Assembly (NCBI GenBank): GCA_023665365.1
Contig: JAMPEA010000010.1
Span: 1 to 39,240 of the forward strand
Length of the DNA: 39,240 nt
Direction of reading: 5' to 3'
Source of the DNA: Bacillota bacterium
GTDB taxonomy: Bacteria > Bacillota > Clostridia > Christensenellales > CAG-917
Every line of letters starts with the position of its first letter. Positions within the stretch are counted from its first letter, which is position 1. The notes beneath the pieces are model-generated. The model did no database searches. It was not told the origin of the DNA and saw only the letters and a program-made list of their open reading frames with translations. The translations under genes and the position numbers were made by a program. This document shows, in pieces, positions 33,050 to 39,061 of this stretch.

Positions 33050-33155
33050 CCCCATAAAATGTCCCTATTTTATGGGGTTTATCGGGGTCCCCGTCAAACC
33101 TCCGTGTTTGATGGGGTCTATCGGGGTCCCCGCAAAACGTCCCTGTTTTGTGGGG
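33050..33155 (+). repeat. Array of three CCCC/GGGG hairpins (copies 6-8)
   Basis: Exact 39-bp period. Copy 6 (33050-33077): inner stem ATAAAAT/ATTTTAT, loop GTCCCT. Copy 7 (33089-33116): GTCAAAC/GTTTGAT, loop CTCCGT. Copy 8 (33128-33155): GCAAAAC/GTTTTGT, loop GTCCCT. Linkers TTTATCGGGGT and TCTATCGGGGT. The array ends six bases from the asnS stop codon. Confidence 0.92.
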
Positions 33156-33160
33156 TGAAC

Positions 33161-34549
33161 TTACATTAAGTCGCCTGCTGTGCGCGAGTACAGCTGTACG
33201 TCGCGTATGTTGCCGATGCCCGTCACGTACATCATAATGCGTTCGAGCCCAAGTCCGAAGCCGCTGTGCGGAACGCTCCCGTACTTGCGCAAATCGAGGT
33301 ATCCCGTGTAGTCGTCGAGGTTCATATTCCTCTCGACCATGGCGGCTTTGAGTTTGTCGTAATCCGCCTCGCGTTCGCTGCAACCGATGATTTCGCCCAC
33401 GCCCGGAACGAGCAAATCCGTTGCGGCGACGGTCAAACCGTCGTCGTTTTGTTTCATGTAAAACGACTTGATTTTCTTTGGATAGTTGGTGACGAAAACG
33501 GGCTTATTAAAGACCTTTTCCGTGATATATCTCTCGTGCTCGGATTGCAAGTCAAGCCCCCAAGCGACCGGATATTGGAATTTTTCGCCGCTGTTTTCGA
33601 GGATTTTGATTGCCTCGCCGTAGTCGAGCACGACAAAATCGCTGTCAACGACCTTTTTCAGCTTTTCGCGCAGACCCTCCTCGAAAGCCTTTTCAAAGAA
33701 AGCGAGCTCCTCGGGACACTCGTCGAGGACGGCTTTTATGATATACTTTATCATGCTCTGCGCAATCTCGATAATATCGGGGAGTTTTGCAAACGCGACC
33801 TCGGGCTCGACCTGCCAAAACTCGGCGGCGTGCCTCGGCGTATTGCTGTTTTCTGCGCGGAAGGTAGGACCGAAAGTATAAATTTTGCCCATCGCCATCG
33901 CCGCGACCTCGCCTTCGAGCTGACCGCTGACCGTAAGCCCCGCCTTGCGCTTGAAGAAGTCGTTTGCGATATACTCCGCCTCGTCTTTGAGCGTCTTTGC
34001 GTCGCCGTAGCCGTTTGTAGTCACGCGGAAAATCTCGCCCGCGCCCTCGCAGTCGCTGCCCGTGATGATGGGAGTGTGGATATAACAAAATCCGTTTTCT
34101 TGAAAGAAGCGGTGTATCGCAAAGCTGAGCTTCGAGCGCACCCTCAGCATGGCGTTAAACGTATTCGTGCGCACGCGCAGTTGGGGTATCGTGCGTAGAA
34201 ACTCCATCGAATGATATTTTTTTTGAAGCGGATAATCCTGCGGGCAGTCGCCGAGAAGCTCGATTTTCACGGCGTTGATTTCGTACTCGCCCTCTTTCAT
34301 AGCCTTGACGACCACGCCGTCCACGGACACGGACGCGCCGTTTTTCATCACGCTCAAAAGCTCGCCGTCTTGGAAGTTCGCCTTGTCGATGACGATTTGC
34401 AAGTGTTTTAGCGCAGTGCCGTCGTTGATATTCAAAAACGCCATATTTTTGCTGTCGCGCGCGGTGCGCACCCAGCCCGCCACGTTTACCTGCTTGCCCT
34501 CGTAACTTTTGCCGTCCGTGATGATGCAAGAAATATCAATGTTTTTCAT
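33161..34549 (-). CDS. asnS: Asparaginyl-tRNA synthetase
   Basis: Class IIb synthetase, 462 residues. The N-terminal OB-fold (GKQVNVAGWVRTARDSKNMAFL, here residues 18-39 approximately) precedes the catalytic domain with FIHTPIITGSDCEGAGE-like motif 1 (YIHTPIITGSDCEGAGEIF), FGPTFRAENSNTPRHAAEFW (motif 2) and FGLGLERIMMYVTG (motif 3). These are AsnRS-specific. The RBS GGAG precedes the ATG, and a TTTACA/TATAAT promoter lies upstream. Its presence means Asn-tRNA is charged directly rather than by transamidation. Confidence 0.97.
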   Translation of the reverse strand: MKNIDISCIITDGKSYEGKQVNVAGWVRTARDSKNMAFLNINDGTALKHLQIVIDKANFQDGELLSVMKNGASVSVDGVVVKAMKEGEYEINAVKIELLGDCPQDYPLQKKYHSMEFLRTIPQLRVRTNTFNAMLRVRSKLSFAIHRFFQENGFCYIHTPIITGSDCEGAGEIFRVTTNGYGDAKTLKDEAEYIANDFFKRKAGLTVSGQLEGEVAAMAMGKIYTFGPTFRAENSNTPRHAAEFWQVEPEVAFAKLPDIIEIAQSMIKYIIKAVLDECPEELAFFEKAFEEGLREKLKKVVDSDFVVLDYGEAIKILENSGEKFQYPVAWGLDLQSEHERYITEKVFNKPVFVTNYPKKIKSFYMKQNDDGLTVAATDLLVPGVGEIIGCSEREADYDKLKAAMVERNMNLDDYTGYLDLRKYGSVPHSGFGLGLERIMMYVTGIGNIRDVQLYSRTAGDLM

Positions 34550-34582
34550 CGATTATCTCCAAATAACTATTTATATTTTAGT

Positions 34583-34611
34583 ATTATAAATACAAATAAG
34601 GATTTTGTAAA
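34583..34611 (-). promoter_or_regulatory. Promoter of asnS
   Basis: Minus strand: -35 TTTACA (34611-34606), 17-bp spacer, -10 TATAAT (34588-34583), 34 bases before the ATG. There is no room for a T-box leader. Confidence 0.8.
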
Positions 34612-34630
34612 GCGAATATTGCCACCCTCG

Positions 34631-34660
34631 CTTGTTTTTAAGCGGGAATTTGTCTATAAT
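34631..34660 (+). promoter_or_regulatory. Promoter of trxB, leaderless spacing
   Basis: -35 TTGTTT, 17-bp spacer, -10 TATAAT (34655-34660). The ATG of trxB follows after exactly six bases (34667) and no RBS is present. Confidence 0.7.
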
Positions 34661-34666
34661 AACGGT

Positions 34667-35575
34667 ATGAAAGAAATATACAACGTTATAATCATAGGCG
34701 CAGGACCTGCGGGACTTAGCGCGGGGCTGTACGGCGCAAGAGCCGGACTTAGTTGTGCAATTATAGAAAAATCCGCCGTCGGCGGACTTGCGACCACCAC
34801 CGCCAACATCGAAAACTATCCGGGCGTAAAAAGCACGGACGGATTTTCGCTTTGCTACGCGATGATGGAACAGGCAAAGCAAGCAGGCGCGGAATTTGTC
34901 TTTGACGAGGCGACGGAGATTATCGGCGGCGGAGAGACGAAATTCGTTGCGCTTGCAAGCGGACAAAGGCTGACCTGCAAAAAGATAATCGTCACTGCGG
35001 GCGCGTCGCCCAAAAAGTTGAACGTAGAGGGCGAAAGCAAATTCACGGGCAAAGGCGTATCCTACTGCGCCACCTGCGACGGCGCGTTTTTCAAAGGCAA
35101 GACAGTCGCGGTGATAGGCGGAGGCAACACCGCTGTCGAGGACGCGCTGTATCTCGAAAAACTTGCGAGCAAGGTCTATCTCGTGCATAGACGGGACAGC
35201 CTGCGCGCGGATAAAATCCTCGCCGACAGACTTGCCGCAAGCACGGTTACGCCCTTATGGAACAGCGTAGTCGAAAGCATAGACGGAAGCGATAAAGTAG
35301 CGCAAATCACACTTAAAGATACAAAAACCGACACTTTAAACACCGTTTCGGTTGGCGGCGTTTTTGTGGCAATCGGGCAATCGCCCAACTCGAAGATATT
35401 CAAAGGAGTAGAGTGCGACGAGTTTGGATATATCGTCACCGACGAGGATATGCGCACCAGCGTAGACGGAATTTTCTGTGCGGGAGATATAAGACGTAAA
35501 TCCTTGCGACAGGTCGTCACCGCCTGCGCCGACGGCGCAATCGCCGCCTCAACGATAGCCAAGGAAATATTGTGA
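34667..35575 (+). CDS. trxB: Thioredoxin reductase
   Basis: A 302-residue FAD/NADPH flavoenzyme of the low-Mr type. Blocks in order: the FAD loop GAGPAGLSAGLYGARAGL at the N terminus, ENYPG, the redox-active pair in SYCATCDGAFF, the NADPH loop GGGNTAVEDALYL, HRRDSLRA for the NADPH phosphate, and the FAD-closing GIFCAGDIR. The family recycles thioredoxin. The ATG at 34667 is chosen because the longer frame from 34619 runs through a promoter and a 16-residue unrelated extension. It is divergent from asnS. Confidence 0.93.
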   Translation: MKEIYNVIIIGAGPAGLSAGLYGARAGLSCAIIEKSAVGGLATTTANIENYPGVKSTDGFSLCYAMMEQAKQAGAEFVFDEATEIIGGGETKFVALASGQRLTCKKIIVTAGASPKKLNVEGESKFTGKGVSYCATCDGAFFKGKTVAVIGGGNTAVEDALYLEKLASKVYLVHRRDSLRADKILADRLAASTVTPLWNSVVESIDGSDKVAQITLKDTKTDTLNTVSVGGVFVAIGQSPNSKIFKGVECDEFGYIVTDEDMRTSVDGIFCAGDIRRKSLRQVVTACADGAIAASTIAKEIL

Positions 35576-35804
35576 TTTTAGGAATGATACCCCCGCTTTG
35601 CTCGCATAGCCGAGCGTCGTGTATTTTAAATTGAATGACCCCCTCTTTCCCTACGGGCTTTTCTCCCACCACTCAAACACGACGCTCCTCGTAGCTCGCT
35701 CTTTGTCTTTTTAAGTTTTCGTCGTTCGTGGGGGCGACAGTCGGCGCGCGCACGTCGAGTATCGTCCGCTCGACGCTTACAGCGCGAGGTTATACCACTC
35801 GTTC

Positions 35805-35831
35805 GCGGGCATATAATCAACACTTGCCCGC
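35805..35831. repeat. GCGGGCA/TGCCCGC hairpin, second copy
   Basis: A 7-bp stem with a 13-nt A/T-rich loop, nearly the same as 31619-31645; the flanks CTCGTTC and TCACTTGTA also match. Confidence 0.75.
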
Positions 35832-35857
35832 TCACTTGTACGCGCAGTAGAGGTGCG

Positions 35858-35951
35858 ACGCGATTGAGCCTATGGCTAACAATCGCTACACCCCAACGGT
35901 AGAGAGATGCCACGCGATTGAGCCTTTGGCTATCAATCGCTACACCCCAAC
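35858..35951 (+). repeat. Two-unit tandem hairpin repeat (54-bp period)
   Basis: Forty bases starting ACGCGATTGAGCC and ending CGCTACACCCCAAC occur at 35858-35897 and 35912-35951 with two mismatches. Within each, GCGATTGAGCC pairs with GGCT-A/T-CAATCGC. Confidence 0.85.
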
Positions 35952-36058
35952 TGCGTCTGGTGCTTGGCACTCCCTTCCTCCGCGCCTTGCGCGTCGCGTT
36001 CTAAACTTCGTAACAGCCGTTCGTCGTGTAACACCCTATCAAGCCGACGTTAAAAACA

Positions 36059-36208
36059 CCCCCTTAAAGAATAAGGGGGCGAGGGGGATATGAGGAGTTT
36101 TCGGGTAAGGGGGTTCATAAGGGGGTATAGGGCGGACTCGGAAAACAGCCCTTACCCCCTTAATAACGTGGTTATACCACACCCGACACTGTGTGTCACG
36201 CTCCCTCG
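36059..36208 (-). repeat. ~150-bp dispersed repeat, copy B (inverted)
   Basis: Reverse-complement copy of 1636-1786, nearly identical over 36059-36162. It lies inside the inverted-repeat-bounded block. Confidence 0.85.
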
Positions 36209-36362
36209 ATGGGAGTGACGTTCTGGATTGCTTCGCCAATAAATTAGCTCGCAAAGACGACGTGCGGTCTCCGCAGATATTTTAAAATACACGACGAAAA
36301 GTTTATGACAATATTTCGCAAGTTTTTACAAGAATATTAAAGCACGGGCGCACCGTCACTCA

Positions 36363-36368
36363 TATAAT
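36363..36368 (+). promoter_or_regulatory. -10 box of glmM at leaderless distance
   Basis: TATAAT ends six bases before the ATG at 36375 and there is no RBS. I see no good -35 at 16-18 bp, so the promoter call rests on the -10 and the recurring spacing. Confidence 0.5.
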
Positions 36369-36374
36369 AGTTTT

Positions 36375-37841
36375 ATGTATTATTTCGGAACGGACGGTAT
36401 CAGAGATAAAGCCGCGCGTCTTTTGGAACGCGGTTTGCCCTATTTGCTCGGAAAGGCGCTTTCGGAAAGGGGCGGAAAAATTATCGTGGCGCGCGACGTG
36501 CGCACTCACTCGGAAGACATTGAAAAACAGCTTTGCAAGGGCTTACTAACGGGCGCGTCGCAAATTTGGCTGACGGGCATTTTGCCGACCCCCGCGCTTG
36601 CGTACATAGCCGAGCGCGAGGGCGCGGACTACGCCGTGATGATAACCGCATCGCACAATCCGCCCGAGTTCAACGGACTGAAAGTATTCGGAAAAAACGG
36701 AAACAAACTTCCGCTTGCCGACGAAATCGCCCTCGATAACCGCCTGCGCGAAATTGCCATTGCCGAAAATATGATAGAAAACGGCTCAGAGTTACGCAAC
36801 GAAGTTGCCCTCCTCGACAGCGAGACAGAGAACCATACAGGGCTAAGCAACGAAGTTGCCGACAATAAAAGCAAGATAGGGAACTACTCAGAGCTAAACA
36901 GCGAAGCTGCCGCGGACGGGGCGACGCTCACTGACGACGAGCTCAGCAGTGCGCTTTCAATCAAGATAAGCAAGCAAAATCATCGAATACGCATAGTGGA
37001 CGGCGCGGAGTTTATCTATAAAAAGCACGTGCGGGGAATGTTCCCCCGCTTCGACGGCGTAAAGGTGCATCTCGACTGCGCGGGCGGCTGTTTTGCGAAG
37101 CTCGCAAAGAGCGTATTCGAGGAACTCGGCGCGCAAGTACAAGCCGAAAACGACGAGCGCGACGGCGAAACCGTCAACGTAAATTGCGGTTCTACTCATA
37201 TCGAAGCGCTCACAAGCAAAGTGCAAAAGGACGAAATCGGCTTTGCGTTCGACGGCGACGGCGACCGCTGTATCGCGGTGGTGGACGGCAAACCCTACGA
37301 CGGCGACGCGATTTTGCTTGCGCTGAGTACGCTGTATCGCATACAAGGCAAACTCCGCAAAAAATTCGTCGTCGGCACAACGCTGACAAATTCGCGCTTG
37401 CAACGCGAACTCGCATTTCAAAACACCGCCCTCGTGCGCGCCGACGTTGGCGACAAGTATGTCCTCGATATGTTGCGCGCGTCGTCCTGCTTCCTCGGCG
37501 GCGAAAAAAGCGGACATATATTGATGCTCGACCGCGCGAGCACCGGCGACGGACTCATCACCGCGCTTACGCTTTTGGAAGTCAAAAAGACAATCGGCAG
37601 TCTGCCCAAATTTATCCCCTACCCTATGCTCGAATTCAACGTGCGCGCGGAGAGACCGTCGGAGTATCTCAACAGCGACGAGTTTAAAAGTAAGGTCGCG
37701 CTTGCCGAAAAGGACTACGGCAAAAAGGGTCGCCTAATCGTCCGCCCGAGCGGCACCGAACCCTATATCCGCATAGCCTACGAGTGTTTCGCCAAGGATT
37801 GCGACTTGATTTTCGACGGGATAAAAAAGATTTTTTTATGA
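36375..37841 (+). CDS. glmM: Phosphoglucosamine mutase with an inserted tandem repeat
   Basis: GlmM interconverts glucosamine-6-P and glucosamine-1-P for UDP-GlcNAc and cell-wall synthesis. Blocks in order: YFGTDGIRDKA at the N terminus, the catalytic phosphoserine loop TASHNPPEFNGLK (Ser93), the metal loop FDGDGDRC, the sugar loop GGEKSGHI and the phosphate loop RPSGTEPYIR. At 488 residues it is about 40 longer than usual. The excess is an Asn/Glu-rich insertion at about 130-200 holding three 17-residue repeats. It has a TATAAT box six bases before the ATG and no RBS. Catalytic residues are intact, so it is probably active. Confidence 0.92.
   Translation: MYYFGTDGIRDKAARLLERGLPYLLGKALSERGGKIIVARDVRTHSEDIEKQLCKGLLTGASQIWLTGILPTPALAYIAEREGADYAVMITASHNPPEFNGLKVFGKNGNKLPLADEIALDNRLREIAIAENMIENGSELRNEVALLDSETENHTGLSNEVADNKSKIGNYSELNSEAAADGATLTDDELSSALSIKISKQNHRIRIVDGAEFIYKKHVRGMFPRFDGVKVHLDCAGGCFAKLAKSVFEELGAQVQAENDERDGETVNVNCGSTHIEALTSKVQKDEIGFAFDGDGDRCIAVVDGKPYDGDAILLALSTLYRIQGKLRKKFVVGTTLTNSRLQRELAFQNTALVRADVGDKYVLDMLRASSCFLGGEKSGHILMLDRASTGDGLITALTLLEVKKTIGSLPKFIPYPMLEFNVRAERPSEYLNSDEFKSKVALAEKDYGKKGRLIVRPSGTEPYIRIAYECFAKDCDLIFDGIKKIFL
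36774..36926 (+). repeat. Three 51-bp coding repeats inside glmM
   Basis: Units 36774-36824, 36825-36875 and 36876-36926 encode IENGSELRNEVALLDSE, TENHTGLSNEVADNKSK and IGNYSELNSEAAADGAT. The shared pattern is xxNxSxLxNEVAxxxSx. Confidence 0.85.
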
Positions 37842-37844
37842 TAT

Positions 37845-38060
37845 TTATAAATCCGCTAAACCTAATAGATAGTCGGAAGAAACGTCAAACAACTTGCATA
37901 GCGTAATAATTTGAGAGTAGCTCAACTCATAAACACCTCTCTCATATCTCGCATAATTGGGTTGCGACATTTGTATCGCCGCACCCGCCCTTGCTTGTGT
38001 AATCCCCGCTTGCTTTCTGCAAAACGCCAATCTTTTTCCAACTTCAACTTTAATATCCAT
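37845..38060 (-). CDS. XRE-family regulator (second of a tandem pair)
   Basis: A 71-residue single-domain helix-turn-helix protein. ITQARAGAAIQMSQPNYARYERG covers the two HTH helices and it ends FDVSSDYLLGLADL. It is about half identical in pattern to the neighbour at 38061, so the pair arose by duplication. Its start codon follows the neighbour's stop with no gap, which indicates translational coupling. It converges on glmM with a 3-bp gap and no terminator. Confidence 0.88.
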   Translation of the reverse strand: MDIKVEVGKRLAFCRKQAGITQARAGAAIQMSQPNYARYERGVYELSYSQIITLCKLFDVSSDYLLGLADL

Positions 38061-38285
38061 TTACATATATTCCGAAAGCCCTAAAAGATAGTCAGCCGAC
38101 ACGTCGAATATCTTACAAATTTCTATCATCTTTTTATAGTCAAGCTCATATCGTCCGCTTTCATACGTTTGATATTGTTGCAAAACTACACCCAATTTTT
38201 CGCTAACCTCTTTTTGAGTTAAACCGGATATAATTCTAAGCTCTCTTATTCTCTGTCCGACTTGTCTTTTTATTTCGTTATTCAT
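38061..38285 (-). CDS. XRE-family regulator (first of a tandem pair)
   Basis: A 74-residue Cro/C1-type protein. LTQKEVSEKLGVVLQQYQTYESGRY is the HTH and FDVSADYLLGLSEYM the end. The ATG at 38285 begins MNNEIKRQVGQRIREL; an 8-residue extension is less likely. TACAAT lies seven bases before this ATG and no RBS is seen. It is divergent from the Cys-rich gene, and the gap between them carries half-sites CACTG/CAGTG that are the likely binding sites of one of these two proteins. Confidence 0.86.
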   Translation of the reverse strand: MNNEIKRQVGQRIRELRIISGLTQKEVSEKLGVVLQQYQTYESGRYELDYKKMIEICKIFDVSADYLLGLSEYM

Positions 38286-38306
38286 AGTGATAATTGTAGT
38301 AGAAAG

Positions 38307-38345
38307 CACTGTAAATTCCTTGACTTGCAGTGCTTTACACTGTAA
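38307..38345. promoter_or_regulatory. Operator-like half-sites between the XRE pair and the Cys-rich gene
   Basis: CACTGTAA occurs at 38307-38314 and 38338-38345 (31 bp apart, about three helical turns). CAGTG at 38328-38332 makes an inverted repeat CAGTG-CTTTA-CACTG that fits entirely in the promoter spacer. Confidence 0.6.
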
Positions 38346-38348
38346 TAT
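38320..38348 (+). promoter_or_regulatory. Promoter of the Cys-rich gene
   Basis: -35 TTGACT (38320-38325), 17-bp spacer, -10 TAATAT (38343-38348), 17 bases before the ATG; RBS TGAGGTGAT. Confidence 0.75.
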
Positions 38349-38365
38349 TGCTTTGAGGTGATATT

Positions 38366-38629
38366 ATGTCTGTCTACGAGCATTGCAAAAATTGCAAATA
38401 CTTTTTACAGTTTTACACTTTGCATAATTTCCACTTTCGCCTATCGCGCGGAACGTGCGCCTGTGCAAATCTCGCCCGACACTCGTCTAAACTCTTGAAA
38501 CACTGCGAATTTTGGGAGCAAAAAGAAAACACCCCCGAGCAAACGAAAAAGGACGTAATCGAAACGATATACGAAATCAACGAAAAGCTATACGAGATAC
38601 TTGAAGTTTTAAACTTGGATAAAGATTAA
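38366..38629 (+). CDS. Small Cys-rich, probably metal-binding protein
   Basis: An 87-residue protein. The N-terminal half has five Cys with His and aromatic residues (HCKNCKYF at 6-13, TCACANL near 31-37, HCEFWE near 46-51), a pattern that suggests one zinc or iron-sulphur site. The C-terminal half is a predicted amphipathic helix (VIETIYEINEKLYEILEVLNL) with heptad spacing suited to dimerisation. The promoter and RBS are clear. It is divergent from the XRE pair and probably controlled by it. Such small proteins occur beside phage-type regulators, but I do not recognise the family. Confidence 0.75.
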   Translation: MSVYEHCKNCKYFLQFYTLHNFHFRLSRGTCACANLARHSSKLLKHCEFWEQKENTPEQTKKDVIETIYEINEKLYEILEVLNLDKD

Positions 38630-38701
38630 AACCGATGAACATTGTGTACTTTAATAAAATAACGCACACTCCTATTTGCGCAGTTCGCGAGGTCTACACG
38701 T

Positions 38702-38777
38702 CGTCATTGCGAACACCGTGAAGCAATCCAGAACGTACAGCTTTTAGGTCTGGATTGCTTCGTTCCTCGCAATGACG
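38702..38777. repeat. 76-bp palindromic element (CGTCATTGCGA type)
   Basis: Outer arms CGTCATTGCGA / TCGCAATGACG and inner arms GAAGCAATCCAGA / TCTGGATTGCTTC surround a 16-bp centre. Related half-copies lie at 1510-1540 and near 36210-36260 (CTGGATTGCTTCG). Confidence 0.88.
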
Positions 38778-38802
38778 AATTGATGAGTTGCACTAAATAT
38801 AT

Positions 38803-38926
38803 TAAAAGACGGGCATTTAGATGAGATGCGCGAAAGACGAGTACGCGAGCCGTCCAGTGTACTGACGTACACGACGGCGAGCGCACGCAAGTCTGACAAA
38901 GCAGGTCGCTAAATGACCGCCTTTTA
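38803..38926. repeat. 124-bp palindromic element with GTGTAC...GTACAC core
   Basis: Outer arms 38803-38820 and 38909-38926 are inverted with two mismatches. The central stem GCCGTCCAGTGTAC / GTACACGACGGC is at 38849-38878. No real coding sequence. Confidence 0.8.
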
Positions 38927-39026
38927 AAAACGCAACGGCTCTGGGTGCTACACCCAAAGCCGCTGCTATAATAAGGGGGAAAATTATGAGCTGTTTTTTC
39001 AAAGAAAAGTTGTTTTCCTTGATTAC
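38926..39026 (-). ncRNA. Candidate ~100-nt RNA with its own promoter and terminator
   Basis: On the minus strand, TTGACT (39061-39056), a 17-bp spacer and TAATAT (39038-39033) predict a start near 39026. A hairpin CGGCTCTGGGTG / CACCCAAAGCCG (38936-38962) followed by TTGCGTTTTT lies about 65-90 bases downstream. No convincing short protein is encoded between them. Confidence 0.35.
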
Positions 39027-39061
39027 ATTCACATATTATCACTATAATATATGCAAGTCAA

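Larger units (their letters stand above)
32873..33160. other. Repeat-filled region between asnS and asnA
   Basis: No gene. It contains the second 48-bp repeat (32909-32956), a short AACAATCCACTGGATTGTT dyad near 32970, and the three-hairpin array. Confidence 0.8.
35615..36296. mobile_element. 682-bp non-coding block with perfect 16-bp terminal inverted repeats (MITE-like)
   Basis: CGTCGTGTATTTTAAA (35615-35630) is the exact reverse complement of TTTAAAATACACGACG (36281-36296). No ORF with family features lies between. Pieces of the interior recur near 31.55-31.9 kb together with a related left end (CGTCGTGTACCTTAAA). The ends and dispersal suggest a non-autonomous mobile or composite element. 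Target duplication is not evident. Confidence 0.55.
35576..36374. other. 799-bp gene-free region with nested repeats
   Basis: No convincing gene. It is largely filled by the 682-bp inverted-repeat-bounded block (35615-36296), which contains a two-unit repeat, the GCGGGCA hairpin, the 36-bp shared stretch and the inverted copy of the ~150-bp repeat. The last 80 bases hold the glmM promoter. Confidence 0.8.

Noticed and set aside
33050..33155. CRISPR-like array (28-bp units, 39-bp period)
   Set aside because: Linkers of 11 bp are too short and nearly identical to be spacers, the units are palindromic and vary in sequence, and no cas gene is present.
36061..36180. Rho-independent terminators formed by CCCCCTT/AAGGGGG blocks
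   Set aside because: The blocks can pair in many ways and belong to the dispersed repeat; no gene ends just upstream and no clear T tract follows.
38817..39042. Small proteins encoded across the right-hand palindrome
   Set aside because: The reading frames run through the terminator hairpin and the 124-bp repeat and show no family features.
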